Origin: Saccharothrix sp. HUAS TT1
GTDB taxonomy: Bacteria > Actinomycetota > Actinomycetes > Mycobacteriales > Pseudonocardiaceae
Assembly: GCF_040744945.1 (NCBI RefSeq)
Contig: NZ_CP160453.1
Span: 1,674,001 to 1,738,000, forward strand
DNA: 64,000 nucleotides
Direction of reading: 5' to 3'
In this document: in pieces, positions 51,267 to 59,454 of the stretch
Layout: every line of letters starts with the position of its first letter
How positions within the stretch are numbered: the stretch's first letter is position 1
Position numbers and translations under genes: made by a program
Notes under the pieces: generated by a model
The model's input: the letters and a program-made list of their open reading frames with translations, nothing else
Told to the model about the DNA's origin: nothing
Databases searched by the model: none

Positions 51267-52061
51267 TCAGCCGTTGGCCAGTGCCTGGAGCCGGTCGTAG
51301 GCGCCGTTGAACTGGTTCTGGTCGATGGGCGAGGACGAGTACTGCCAGATCGTGTAGATCGGCCACGCGTAGGGCAGGGTGCCGACGGTGGACGAGTAGC
51401 GGGCGACCCACAGCGGGTTGGTGGAGCTGAAGTCGCCGCTCACGCACTGGTTCCACCAGCTGGTGGACGTGTAGATGACCGGCCAGCGGCCGGTGCGGGC
51501 GTGGTAGCGGTCGCTGAACGACAGGATCCACGAGGTCATGCCCGCCTTGGACAGCCCGTAGCAGGTCGAGCCGTACGGGTTGTACTCCATGTCGAGCGCG
51601 CCGGGCAGGGTCTTGCCGTCCCGGGACCAGCCGCCGCCGTTGTTGACGAAGTAGTCGGCCTGGGTGGCGCCGGCGGACCGGTCCGGCAGCGCGAAGTGGT
51701 ACGCGCCGCGGATCATGCCGATGTTGTAGGACCCGTTGTACTGCTGCGCGAAGTACGGGTTGCGGTAGCCGGTGCTCTCGGTGGCCTTGACGTAGGCGAA
51801 CCGCTTGCCCTGGTTCCACCAGTACGCCCAGTCGACGTTGCCCTGGTGGCCGCTGACGTCGATGCCGTACACGACGGCCTGGGCGTTCGGGTCGGTCGGG
51901 ATGACGATGCGCTGGTCACCGCGCCCTTCGTGCTTGGCGATCTGCGAGCCCATGGCGTGGTCCTCGACCACCGGCGCGGCCTGCGCGGCGCCCGTCAGGC
52001 CGAGCACGACCAGGCCGAGGGTGGTCAGCAGTGCGGTGGCGGAGCGTGCGAAGTTGTTCAT
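51267..52061 (-). CDS. secreted GH25 lysozyme (N,O-diacetylmuramidase)
   Basis: 264 residues with a signal peptide (RSATALLTTLGLVVLGLTGA, cleavage near AQA at 26-28). The GH25 domain begins YGIDVSGHQGNVDWAYW (Asp68) and has the catalytic D-M-E at 157-159 (PGALDMEYNPYG), with YVKATES and WQYSSSP near its other active-site strands. The ATG at 52061 has GAGGAG six bases upstream. It cleaves peptidoglycan beta-1,4 bonds outside the cell, for wall turnover or against competitors. A partial dre-like half-site lies about 60 bp upstream. Confidence 0.95.
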   Translation of the reverse strand: MNNFARSATALLTTLGLVVLGLTGAAQAAPVVEDHAMGSQIAKHEGRGDQRIVIPTDPNAQAVVYGIDVSGHQGNVDWAYWWNQGKRFAYVKATESTGYRNPYFAQQYNGSYNIGMIRGAYHFALPDRSAGATQADYFVNNGGGWSRDGKTLPGALDMEYNPYGSTCYGLSKAGMTSWILSFSDRYHARTGRWPVIYTSTSWWNQCVSGDFSSTNPLWVARYSSTVGTLPYAWPIYTIWQYSSSPIDQNQFNGAYDRLQALANG

Positions 52062-52366
52062 CGGGGACTCCTCGAGCCATGCAGGGGGTTGACTCGTTGG
52101 GCAGTGTGCTGCACGTCTAACCACTAGACCAGGGTTCATGTGAATTAGTCACGAAAACGGAGCAGTGGCACTACCCGAGTGCGACCCCGAGCAACTGCAC
52201 GTCGTTGTCCCCGAACGGGTTCCGGTCATCCGGTGACAGGACGGCCGAGCGGTGCGGCCGGTGCGCGGGCGGGTGCGGGTCGCCACTGACGCCCCCCGTT
52301 CGGTCGTGTGCCGGTGCGTCCGGCGTTGATCGTCCGGCCATCCGCCCGCGCCCGCATCCGCAGGCG

Positions 52367-53212
52367 TCACCCGTCCAGGCGTCGCAGCTCCTCGTCCGTG
52401 AGCCGCAGGTGCACCGCGTCGGCCGAGTCGGCGATGCTCGCCGGTCGCGAGGAGCCCGGGATCGGCACCACCTGAGGCGCCTTCGCGAGCATCCACGCCA
52501 GGCACACCTGCTGCGGGCTGACCCCGTGCGCCCGGCCGACCTCGGCGAACGCGGCGAACCGCTCGCCCAGCTCGCCGGCCGCGCTGATGCCGCCGAGCGG
52601 GCTCCACGGCAGGAACGCGATGCCCAGCTCGGCGCACAGCTCCAGCTCCGGCTCGCTGGACCGGAACGCGGGCGAGAACTGGTTCTGCACGCTCGCCAGC
52701 CGGCCGCCGAGCACGTCGTTGGCCTCCCGGATCTGCGCCGGATCGAAGTTGGAGACGCCCGCGAGCTTGATCTTGCCCTCGTCCAGCAGCTCGGCCAGCG
52801 CGCCGACCGACTCGGCGGTCGGCACCGACGGGTCCGGCCGGTGGAACTGGTAGAGGTCGATCGCGTCCACGCCGAGCCGGCGCAGCGACGCCTCGCACGC
52901 CGCCTTCAGGTACTCCGGCCGCCCGTCGAGCTCCCAGCCGCCGCCGGGGACCCGGGTGTGGCCGCCCTTGGTGGCCACCATGACGCCGTCGACGCCCTTC
53001 AGCGCCTCGGCGATCAGCTCCTCGTTGTGCCCGAAGTCGCTGTCGTCGGCCGAGTACGCGTCGGCCGTGTCGATCAGCGTCACGCCCCTGTCCAGCGCGG
53101 TGCGGATGGTCTCGATCGACCGCGCCCGGTCGGGGCGGCCCTCCAGCGACATCGGCATCGCGCCCAGGCCGATGGCGCTGACCTCGACTCCTCCGATTCG
53201 GCGGGTCAACAT
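52367..53212 (-). CDS. aldo/keto reductase
   Basis: 281-residue aldo/keto reductase. The tetrad is Asp48 (LIDTADAYSADD), Tyr53, Lys82 (MVATKGGH) and His124 (YQFHRPDP). NADPH-binding IPGSSRPASIADSA is near the C-terminus. It differs clearly from the gene at 7381 (shorter, different loops). It diverges from a LysR gene across 107 bp with two palindromes, the classic arrangement of a LysR regulator and its target. Substrate unknown. Confidence 0.92.
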   Translation of the reverse strand: MLTRRIGGVEVSAIGLGAMPMSLEGRPDRARSIETIRTALDRGVTLIDTADAYSADDSDFGHNEELIAEALKGVDGVMVATKGGHTRVPGGGWELDGRPEYLKAACEASLRRLGVDAIDLYQFHRPDPSVPTAESVGALAELLDEGKIKLAGVSNFDPAQIREANDVLGGRLASVQNQFSPAFRSSEPELELCAELGIAFLPWSPLGGISAAGELGERFAAFAEVGRAHGVSPQQVCLAWMLAKAPQVVPIPGSSRPASIADSADAVHLRLTDEELRRLDG

Positions 53213-53260
53213 CTGGTAATACCTCCGCTTGTCGTCGTGTGCCTACCCAGCTTGGGCGGT

Positions 53261-53271
53261 GCTCATTGAGC
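53261..53271. promoter_or_regulatory. palindrome GCTCA-T-TGAGC between AKR and LysR
   Basis: Perfect 5-bp arms around one base, 49 bp before the aldo/keto reductase start. The T/A ends and size agree with part of a LysR recognition site. Confidence 0.45.
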
Positions 53272-53286
53272 TGTCCAACAGAAGAA

Positions 53287-53302
53287 GCTGATGCAATTCA
53301 GC
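53287..53302. promoter_or_regulatory. palindrome GCTGA-N6-TCAGC beside LysR start
   Basis: 5-bp arms around TGCAAT, 18-33 bp before the LysR GTG. With the neighbouring palindrome it could form the recognition and activation half-sites of a LysR protein. Confidence 0.45.
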
Positions 53303-53319
53303 AGTACGGGTGATGAATC

Positions 53320-54204
53320 GTGGAACTCCGCCAGCTCGAGTACTTCGTCGCCGTGGCCGAGGAGTGCCACTTCACCCGGGCCGCCCGGCGCATGCACGTC
53401 GCCCAGTCGGGGCTGTCCGCGTCGATCCGCGCGCTGGAGGTCGAACTGGGCGCGCCGCTGTTCGTGCGCAGCACCCGCCAGGTCGAGCTGACCCAGGCCG
53501 GCCGCGCGCTGCTGGTCGAGGCGCGGCGCGCGCTGGGCACGATCGACGCGGCGCGGGACGCGGTGGCCGCCGTGCAGGGGCTGCTGCGCGGTGAGCTGGC
53601 CGTCGGCAGCATCCAGTGCCTGCACGCCGTGCACCTGCCCGCGGTGCTGGCCCGGTTCCACGAGCTGCACCCCGGCGTCGAGCTGCGGCTGCGCCAGGCG
53701 GGTTCCGGCGAGCTGGTCGACCTGGTCCGCGCGGGCCGGCTCGACCTCGCGTTCGTCACGGCCGGCCGCGTCGGCGACGACCTGCGGGTGTCCACGCTGT
53801 CCAGCGAGCCGCTGGTGCTGGCGTGCGCGCCCGAGCTGCCGTTCGCCGAGCGCGAGTCGGTGCGGCTGGCGGAGCTGGCCGGTCAGCCGTTCGTCGACTT
53901 CAACCCGGACTGGGGCACGCGGGACGAGGTGGACCGCGCGCTGGCCACCGCCGGGGTGGACCGCCGGGTCGCGGTCGAGGTCAACGACGTGCACTCGCTG
54001 CTGGACTTCGTCGGCTTCGGCCTCGGCGTCGCCCTGGTGCCGAAGTCGTTCGCGGTCAAGCAGACCCGCGCGCGGTTCGTGGACCTGGTCGACGCGCCGC
54101 TGGCGGAGACCGCCGTGGTCACCGCGCCGGCGGTGAGCGCGGCCGCGTCAGTCCTGCTCGACATGGCCCTGGAGGCGGGCGGGCGACTGCCCGTCGCCGG
54201 TTAG
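53320..54204 (+). CDS. LysR-family transcriptional regulator
   Basis: 294 residues. The N-terminal winged HTH starts MELRQLEYFVAVAEECHFTRAARRMHVAQSGLSASIRALE-like sequence with LELGA-type ending and TQAGRALL. The C-terminal periplasmic-binding-like domain senses an effector (residues about 90-290, GELAVGSIQCLHAVHLP, DLAFVTAGRVGDDLRV). GTG start. It is divergent from an aldo/keto reductase that is its probable target. Its stop region overlaps the convergent membrane protein gene by 57 bp. Confidence 0.93.
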   Translation: MELRQLEYFVAVAEECHFTRAARRMHVAQSGLSASIRALEVELGAPLFVRSTRQVELTQAGRALLVEARRALGTIDAARDAVAAVQGLLRGELAVGSIQCLHAVHLPAVLARFHELHPGVELRLRQAGSGELVDLVRAGRLDLAFVTAGRVGDDLRVSTLSSEPLVLACAPELPFAERESVRLAELAGQPFVDFNPDWGTRDEVDRALATAGVDRRVAVEVNDVHSLLDFVGFGLGVALVPKSFAVKQTRARFVDLVDAPLAETAVVTAPAVSAAASVLLDMALEAGGRLPVAG

Positions 54205-55113
54205 CCGCCAGCCGGCCGGGTCGTTGCGGAACGCGGTGCCCGGCAGCACCTCCAGCGCGCCGACCTGGTGCTCCGGCGGTGTCGGCGCGACGTGCAGGAA
54301 GGTGCCGACCCGCGCGTCGGTGACGTTCAGCTCGCGCTTGAACGTCGTGTCCTGGAACGAGATGCCGCCGTCGAACTTCCCGTCCCGGAAGTTCACCCGA
54401 CCGTGGAACGTGGCGCCGGAGAACAGCGCGGGCTTGCCGAGCTCGACCTCGGCGAACTGCGTGATCCCGTAGAAGTCGGCCCGGCGGGCGACCAACCGGG
54501 CCAGCCGGCGGCCCTCCAGCCGGAAGTGCACGAGCTTCGCCCCGGTCAGGTCCAGGCTGTAGGGGGTCTCGTCCCGGTCCGAGCCCCAGGGCAGCATGTC
54601 GGTGATGAGCCGCTGCGCGGTCATCCGCACGGTCATCTCCCGGTCCTCCTCCTCCGTGACGGGCCGCTCGGGCTCGCCGAAGTACGCCTGGTCCGGGTCC
54701 TCCGCCTTCGCGCCGAGCGCCGGGTGCGAGAACGGGCGGCGCAGGTAGGCGCACAGCACGCTCAGCACGGTCTGCTTGTACCCCGGCGAGGTCCGGGTCA
54801 GCTCGGCCAGCACGTGCATCGCGCCGACCCGGACCTGGTCGGCCTCGTTGCCCAGCAGCTCGACGGCCCGCGCGAACTTCTCGTCGGCGACCTTCTGACC
54901 CTCCAGCTCGTGCCGCGCCTCCTCGGTCCGCCGGCGCCGGTCGTTGAGCCACAGCGCGTACAGCGCGACGACCGCGCCGCCCGCCAGCCCGCCGGTCTTG
55001 ACCGCCTCCGCCTTCGGCTGCTTCGGGTCGACCCACAGCAGGACCGCCGTCGTCGCCACGGTGACCAGCAGCGCGGCCAGCACGCTCGCCGTGAACAGGG
55101 CACGTCCTCGCAC
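54148..55113 (-). CDS. two-helix membrane protein with pentapeptide-like C-terminal domain (copy A)
   Basis: 321 residues. Two membrane helices lie near the N-terminus (LFTASVLAALLVTVATTAVL and GGLAGGAVVALYALWL). A charged coiled segment RRRRTEEARHELEGQK follows, then a helical repeat region (FARAVELLGNEADQVRVGAMHVL) and a C-terminal beta-helix-like domain with repeating A/L-x-F motifs (LDLTGAKLVHF, ALFSGATFHGRVNF, GKFDGGISFQDTTF). These are pentapeptide-repeat-like steps. It is closely paralogous to the gene at 55115 and overlaps its start region within 2 bp. Function unknown; a signalling or scaffold role at the membrane is an inference. Confidence 0.75.
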   Translation of the reverse strand: MRGRALFTASVLAALLVTVATTAVLLWVDPKQPKAEAVKTGGLAGGAVVALYALWLNDRRRRTEEARHELEGQKVADEKFARAVELLGNEADQVRVGAMHVLAELTRTSPGYKQTVLSVLCAYLRRPFSHPALGAKAEDPDQAYFGEPERPVTEEEDREMTVRMTAQRLITDMLPWGSDRDETPYSLDLTGAKLVHFRLEGRRLARLVARRADFYGITQFAEVELGKPALFSGATFHGRVNFRDGKFDGGISFQDTTFKRELNVTDARVGTFLHVAPTPPEHQVGALEVLPGTAFRNDPAGWRLTGDGQSPARLQGHVEQD

Positions 55114-55114
55114 G

Positions 55115-56227
55115 TCAGCTCCTGACCAGTCCGACGCCGCCGTCGCGGCGCTCCACCACCCAGCCCTCGGGCAGCGCGTTCTCGTGCTCCAGCGAGACGT
55201 GCATGCCGTGCGTGCGCGCCACCGTCGGCCTGGCCAGCTCCAGGTCCACGCCCCCGGCGAACTTCGCGTGCTCGAAGTCGATCGGCTCGGCGAACTCGCA
55301 GCCCGCGAACGTCACCGGACCGGTGAACACGACCTCGGCGAACTTGTTCGGCCCGAGGAACCGGGTGGCGCGGTAGTCGGTCGGCTGCGAGCAGCCGAAC
55401 CGGCTGAACCACGCCTTGGCGTGGAAGACCATGTCGTGCAGGTAGAGCCGGCCCTGGCTCCGGGTGTCGGTGAACCACGCGTTGCCGTGCACGACCGTGT
55501 GGTGGAAGGAGTTGGACTCCTGCAGGTGCGCGGCCCGCAGGACCAGGTCGCCGACCTGGCGGTGCGAGACGTCGAAGTACTCCAGGTACGCCCTGGTCAG
55601 GTCGAGGTTGTAGTGCGGCGCGCCCTCGACGCCGTCGCGGGGCAGCAGGTCGGCGATCAGCCGCTGCGCGGTGAGCCGGACCTCCAGCTCGCGCTCGTCC
55701 CGGACGCCCTCGCCGCCGCGGTCCGCCAGGTGGAACGGCCGCCGCAGGTACGCGCACAGCACGTCCAGCACGGTCTGGGTGTACTCGGCGCGCGACCGCG
55801 CCAGCCCGGCCAGGCTGTGCATCGCGCCGACCCGCACCTGCTCCGCGTCGTGACCGAGCAGTTCGACCGATCGGGCGAACCGCTCGTCGGCGACCCGCGA
55901 CCGGTCGTGCTCGGCCCGCGCGCTCTCCAACTCGTGCCGGGCGTCCTCGATCCGCTGCCGCGCCTCGTCCGTGCGCCGGCGCCGGTCGTTGAGCCACAGC
56001 GCGTACAACGCCACCAGCGCGCCGCCCGCCAGCCCGCCGGTCTTGATCGCCTCGTTGCGCGGCACACCGGGGTCGACCACGAACAACCAGCCCGCGACCA
56101 GCAGGAACGCCCCGATCGACCCGGTCAGCGTCGGGACCAGCAGGGTGCGCCCGCGCCGCTGCTGGACGACCAGCAGCACGGCCGCGGCCAGCACGACGAC
56201 CGCGCCCGCGATCCACAGGTGCCTCAC
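55115..56227 (-). CDS. two-helix membrane protein with pentapeptide-like C-terminal domain (copy B)
   Basis: 370 residues, paralogue of the gene at 54148. It shares AVKTGGLAGG/AIKTGGLAGG, the LYALWLNDRRRRT segment, the VELLG...QVRVGAMH repeat block, YLRRPF and LTAQRLIADLLP. It has an additional N-terminal membrane helix and a longer charged coil (about 108-131). The C-terminal domain carries F-x-x-A-x-F steps (KFAEVVFTGPVTFAGCEFAE and HAKFAGGVDLEL). The two genes are 1 bp apart, so they probably work together, perhaps as hetero-oligomers. No domain gives an enzymatic clue. Confidence 0.75.
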   Translation of the reverse strand: MRHLWIAGAVVVLAAAVLLVVQQRRGRTLLVPTLTGSIGAFLLVAGWLFVVDPGVPRNEAIKTGGLAGGALVALYALWLNDRRRRTDEARQRIEDARHELESARAEHDRSRVADERFARSVELLGHDAEQVRVGAMHSLAGLARSRAEYTQTVLDVLCAYLRRPFHLADRGGEGVRDERELEVRLTAQRLIADLLPRDGVEGAPHYNLDLTRAYLEYFDVSHRQVGDLVLRAAHLQESNSFHHTVVHGNAWFTDTRSQGRLYLHDMVFHAKAWFSRFGCSQPTDYRATRFLGPNKFAEVVFTGPVTFAGCEFAEPIDFEHAKFAGGVDLELARPTVARTHGMHVSLEHENALPEGWVVERRDGGVGLVRS

Positions 56228-56375
56228 AAGGAGGTCATTCTTCCCGGTGATCGGCTCGCGGGGTGACGGATTCGGAACTCCCCGCCGCCCAACGGTGTGC
56301 TAACTCACCGGATTGGCCCATGATGTGGGTGTCACCGCAACGGTGGGACACGAGCAAGTTTCCGAGGAGAAGACG

Positions 56376-57197
56376 GTGGACAGCGTGGAGCGGCCAACCT
56401 GGGCGCCGGGCGACATCGACCTGGCCCGCCCGAGCATCGCGCGGGTCTACGACTACTGGCTGGGCGGCGCGCACAACTTCGCCGTCGACCGGGCGGTCGC
56501 CGACAAGGTGCTCAACGACGTCCCGGTGATCAAGAGCATCGTGCTCAACCACCGGGCGTTCCTGCGCCGCGCGGTGCGGTTCATGCTCTCGCAGGGCATC
56601 CGCCAGTTCCTCGACCTGGGCTCGGGCATCCCGACGGTCGGCAACGTGCACGAGATCGCGCAGGCCGCCGACCCGTCCGCCCGCGTGGTGTACGTCGACA
56701 TGGACGCCGTCGCGGTCGCGCACAGCCGGGCCATCCTGACCGGCAACGAGCTGGTCAGCGTGCTGCAGACCGACGTGCGCGACGCCGACCAGGTGCTGAA
56801 GTCGCCCGAGGTGCGCGACCTGCTGGACTTCGACCGGCCGATCGGCGTGCTGATGATCGCCCTGCTGCACTTCGTGCCCGACTCCGAGGACCCGGGCGGC
56901 ATCGTGGCCGACTACCGCGACGCGCTCCCCGGCGGCAGCTACCTGGCCATCTCGCACGCGGGCTTCGAGGAGAGCGACTGGAACCCGGCGTGGGACGACG
57001 CGCGGCAGGTCTACAACCGCGGGGTCAGCGAGATGAACTTCCGGCCCAAGCGCGCGGTGCAGGCGCTGTTCGACGGGTTCGAGCTGGTCGAGCCGGGTGT
57101 GGCGCGGCTGCCGCTGTGGCGGCCGGAGTCGCCCGACGACGTGGACGAGTCCGCCGCGACCATGGTCAGCTTCGGCGGCGTCGGGCGGAAGGGCTGA
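56376..57197 (+). CDS. DUF574 / SAV2177-family SAM-dependent methyltransferase
   Basis: 273 residues from a GTG with GAGGAG six bases upstream, preferred over a longer frame from 56313. Family signature: IDLARPSIARVYDYWLGGAHNFAVDRAVAD-type sequence, then FLDLGSGIPTVGNVHE (SAM loop), VVYVDMDAVAVAHSRAIL, and MIALLHFVPDSEDPGG. These proteins are very common in actinomycetes. Their substrate is not established. The following gene in the same direction is a GGDEF/EAL protein 84 bp away. Confidence 0.9.
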   Translation: MDSVERPTWAPGDIDLARPSIARVYDYWLGGAHNFAVDRAVADKVLNDVPVIKSIVLNHRAFLRRAVRFMLSQGIRQFLDLGSGIPTVGNVHEIAQAADPSARVVYVDMDAVAVAHSRAILTGNELVSVLQTDVRDADQVLKSPEVRDLLDFDRPIGVLMIALLHFVPDSEDPGGIVADYRDALPGGSYLAISHAGFEESDWNPAWDDARQVYNRGVSEMNFRPKRAVQALFDGFELVEPGVARLPLWRPESPDDVDESAATMVSFGGVGRKG

Positions 57198-57281
57198 TGA
57201 GCGGCCACGGCGCCGGTCGTGCTGTCGACCGCGCGCGGCGACCGGCCGTATCCTCTCGGTTGTGGCGGTAGGCCGGCGGAC

Positions 57282-59441
57282 ATGACGGAACAGGTTGACC
57301 ATCGGGTGGCAGCACCGGGCCGATCGAACCTCGACCCCGCCGTACTGGCCGGGGCCGAGTCGTTCGCCCGGACGTGGGCCACCGCCGTCATCGGCAGCAG
57401 CTACGTGCCCATGACGCGGGCCGAGGTCGCCGAACACCTCCAGGCGCTGACCGAGGTCCTGGTGCACGCGCTGCACGCCAGCCCGTTCCGCACCGCTCCC
57501 GGCTACGAGATCGGCGCGCGGCTGGTCGAGGCGCACTTCACCGGCACCGACACGCTCGGCCGGACCGTGCAGCTGCTCGGCGACGACCTGCTCGGCGAGC
57601 TGGGCATCCAGCCCGACGAGCTGATGCGGTCCCGGCTGGCGGCGCTGCAGGGCGCGCTGGCCGCCGGGTACGCGCGGGCGCTGCGCGAGCGGACCCTGGC
57701 CGAGCAGGAGGCGATCCGCGCGGCCGTGCTGGACGCCCGCGACCAGGCCGAAGCCGCGCTGCGCGCGTCCGAGGCGCGGTTCCGGGCGATGTTCACCGAG
57801 GCCGCGATCGGCATCGGCATCGCCGACATCGAGGGCCGCATCCTGGACGTGAACCAGGCGTTGCAGGACATGCTCGGGTTCAGCGTCGAGGAGATGCGGC
57901 AGTACAACATCCGCGACCTGATGCACCCGGAGGACGGCGGCAGCGTCTGGCGGCTGTACGACCAGCTCACCGCGGGCGAGTGCGACCACTACCGGGCGGA
58001 GAAGCGGTTCCGCCGGGCCGACGGCGAGCAGGTGTGGACGCACCTGACGCTGTCGCTGGTGCGCGACGACCACGGCGACCCGCAGTACCAGGTGGCGATG
58101 ATCGAGGACGTCACCGACCGGCACCTGCTGCAGAACCGGCTGCGCTACCAGGCGCTGCACGACCCGCTGACCGGCCTGCCGAACCGGGCGCTGTTCCTGG
58201 AACGCCTCGGCCGGGTGTTCAACAACCGGGCCCGCCACCGCGCCGGCCTGTGCTACCTGGACCTCGACGGGTTCAAGGTGATCAACGACAGCCTCGGCCA
58301 CGACATCGGCGACCAGCTGCTGGTCGAGGTCGGCAGGCGGCTGGACCTCTCGGTGTCCGGCGCGGGCAAGCTGGTCGCCCGGATGGGTGGCGACGAGTTC
58401 GTCATCCTGGTGGAGGGCTCGCAGGACACCCAGGACATCGTCGACGTCGCCGACCGGGTGCTGCGGGAGCTGGAGTCGCCGATCCGGATCGGCGGGCACG
58501 AGCTGACCGTGTCGGCGTCGATCGGCATCGTGGAGCGGGCGCTGTCCGGCACCACGGCCGCCGACCTGATGCGCGACGCGGACATCACGCTGTACTGGGC
58601 GAAGGCGGACGGCAAGTCGCGCTGGGCGCTGTACAACCCGGAGCGCAACGCCAAGGAGGTCGCCCGGTTCACGCTGTCGGCGACCATGCCGGCGGCGTTG
58701 GAGCGCGACGAGTTCTACGTCGACTACCAGCCGCTCGTGCGGCTGGAGGACAGCACCGTGGTCGGGGTCGAGGCGCTGGTGCGCTGGCAGCACCCCGAGT
58801 TCGGCCGGCTGGCGCCGGACCGGTTCATCGAGCTGGCCGAGGAGACCGGCCTGATCGTCCCGCTCGGCCGCTGGGTGCTGCGCCGGGCGTGCGAGCAGGC
58901 GCGGCGGTGGCTGGAGGAGTTCGGCGACTCCGCGCCGTTCGTGTCGGTGAACCTGGCGGTCCGCCAGTCCCGCGACCCGGAGCTGGTGCGGGACGTGAAG
59001 CACATCCTGGACGAGTGCGCCCTGCCGCCGCACCACCTCCAGCTGGAGCTGACCGAGAGCGCCATCATGGGCACCGCCGACGAGCCGCTGGAGGCGTTGC
59101 GGGCCCTGTCCGACATGGGCGTGCGGATCGCGATCGACGACTTCGGCACCGGCTACTCGAACCTCGCCTACCTCAAGCACCTGCCGGTGCACGAGCTGAA
59201 GATCGCGGGCTCGTTCATGGAGGGGCTGCGGGCGGCGGACGAGGAGGACGCGGTGGACGCCCAGATCGTGTCCACCCTGGTCCAGCTGGCGCACGCGTTG
59301 CAGCTCGGCGTCACCGCCGAGGGCGTGGAGACGCCGGCGCAGGCCAAGCGGCTGCACCGGATCGGCTGCGACACCGGCCAGGGCTGGTTCTTCGCCAAGC
59401 CGATGAAGCCGGAGGAGATCGACGAGCTGCTGCGCCGGTGA
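57282..59441 (+). CDS. PAS-GGDEF-EAL cyclic di-GMP protein
   Basis: 719 residues. The N-terminal helical domain (about 15-140) is of unknown type, then come a PAS domain (about 163-283), GGDEF (about 288-450) and EAL (about 465-715). The cyclase motif GGDEF is intact at 369-373, and the allosteric I-site RxxD five residues before it is missing (GAGK). The phosphodiesterase motifs are intact: EAL at 497-499, VNLAVRQ, ELTES near 589-593, DDFGTGYS from 619, LKIAGSF near 639-645, GVET and the final Q-G-x-x-F. It is therefore possibly bifunctional, with no membrane segment. It is likely a sensor linking a PAS-bound signal to c-di-GMP level. Confidence 0.93.
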   Translation: MTEQVDHRVAAPGRSNLDPAVLAGAESFARTWATAVIGSSYVPMTRAEVAEHLQALTEVLVHALHASPFRTAPGYEIGARLVEAHFTGTDTLGRTVQLLGDDLLGELGIQPDELMRSRLAALQGALAAGYARALRERTLAEQEAIRAAVLDARDQAEAALRASEARFRAMFTEAAIGIGIADIEGRILDVNQALQDMLGFSVEEMRQYNIRDLMHPEDGGSVWRLYDQLTAGECDHYRAEKRFRRADGEQVWTHLTLSLVRDDHGDPQYQVAMIEDVTDRHLLQNRLRYQALHDPLTGLPNRALFLERLGRVFNNRARHRAGLCYLDLDGFKVINDSLGHDIGDQLLVEVGRRLDLSVSGAGKLVARMGGDEFVILVEGSQDTQDIVDVADRVLRELESPIRIGGHELTVSASIGIVERALSGTTAADLMRDADITLYWAKADGKSRWALYNPERNAKEVARFTLSATMPAALERDEFYVDYQPLVRLEDSTVVGVEALVRWQHPEFGRLAPDRFIELAEETGLIVPLGRWVLRRACEQARRWLEEFGDSAPFVSVNLAVRQSRDPELVRDVKHILDECALPPHHLQLELTESAIMGTADEPLEALRALSDMGVRIAIDDFGTGYSNLAYLKHLPVHELKIAGSFMEGLRAADEEDAVDAQIVSTLVQLAHALQLGVTAEGVETPAQAKRLHRIGCDTGQGWFFAKPMKPEEIDELLRR

Positions 59442-59454
59442 GCGGGTTCGCGGA

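Noticed and set aside
52112..52132. Minus-strand TGGTCTAGTGGTTAGAC looks like the D-arm of a tRNA (Glu/Asp type), a possible tRNA fragment or attachment site.
   Set aside because: No acceptor, anticodon or T-arm follows, no second copy flanks an island, and the segment lies in a normal gene leader.
52149..52366. Possible short gene in the gap between the lysozyme and the aldo/keto reductase (minus-strand frame ending in FGDNDVQLLGVALG).
   Set aside because: No usable start codon or ribosome-binding site in that frame; other frames are low-complexity.
56235..59357. 1040-codon minus-strand frame opposite the methyltransferase and the GGDEF-EAL gene.
   Set aside because: Antisense shadow of clearly recognisable domains; His/Arg/Gln-rich with no family features.
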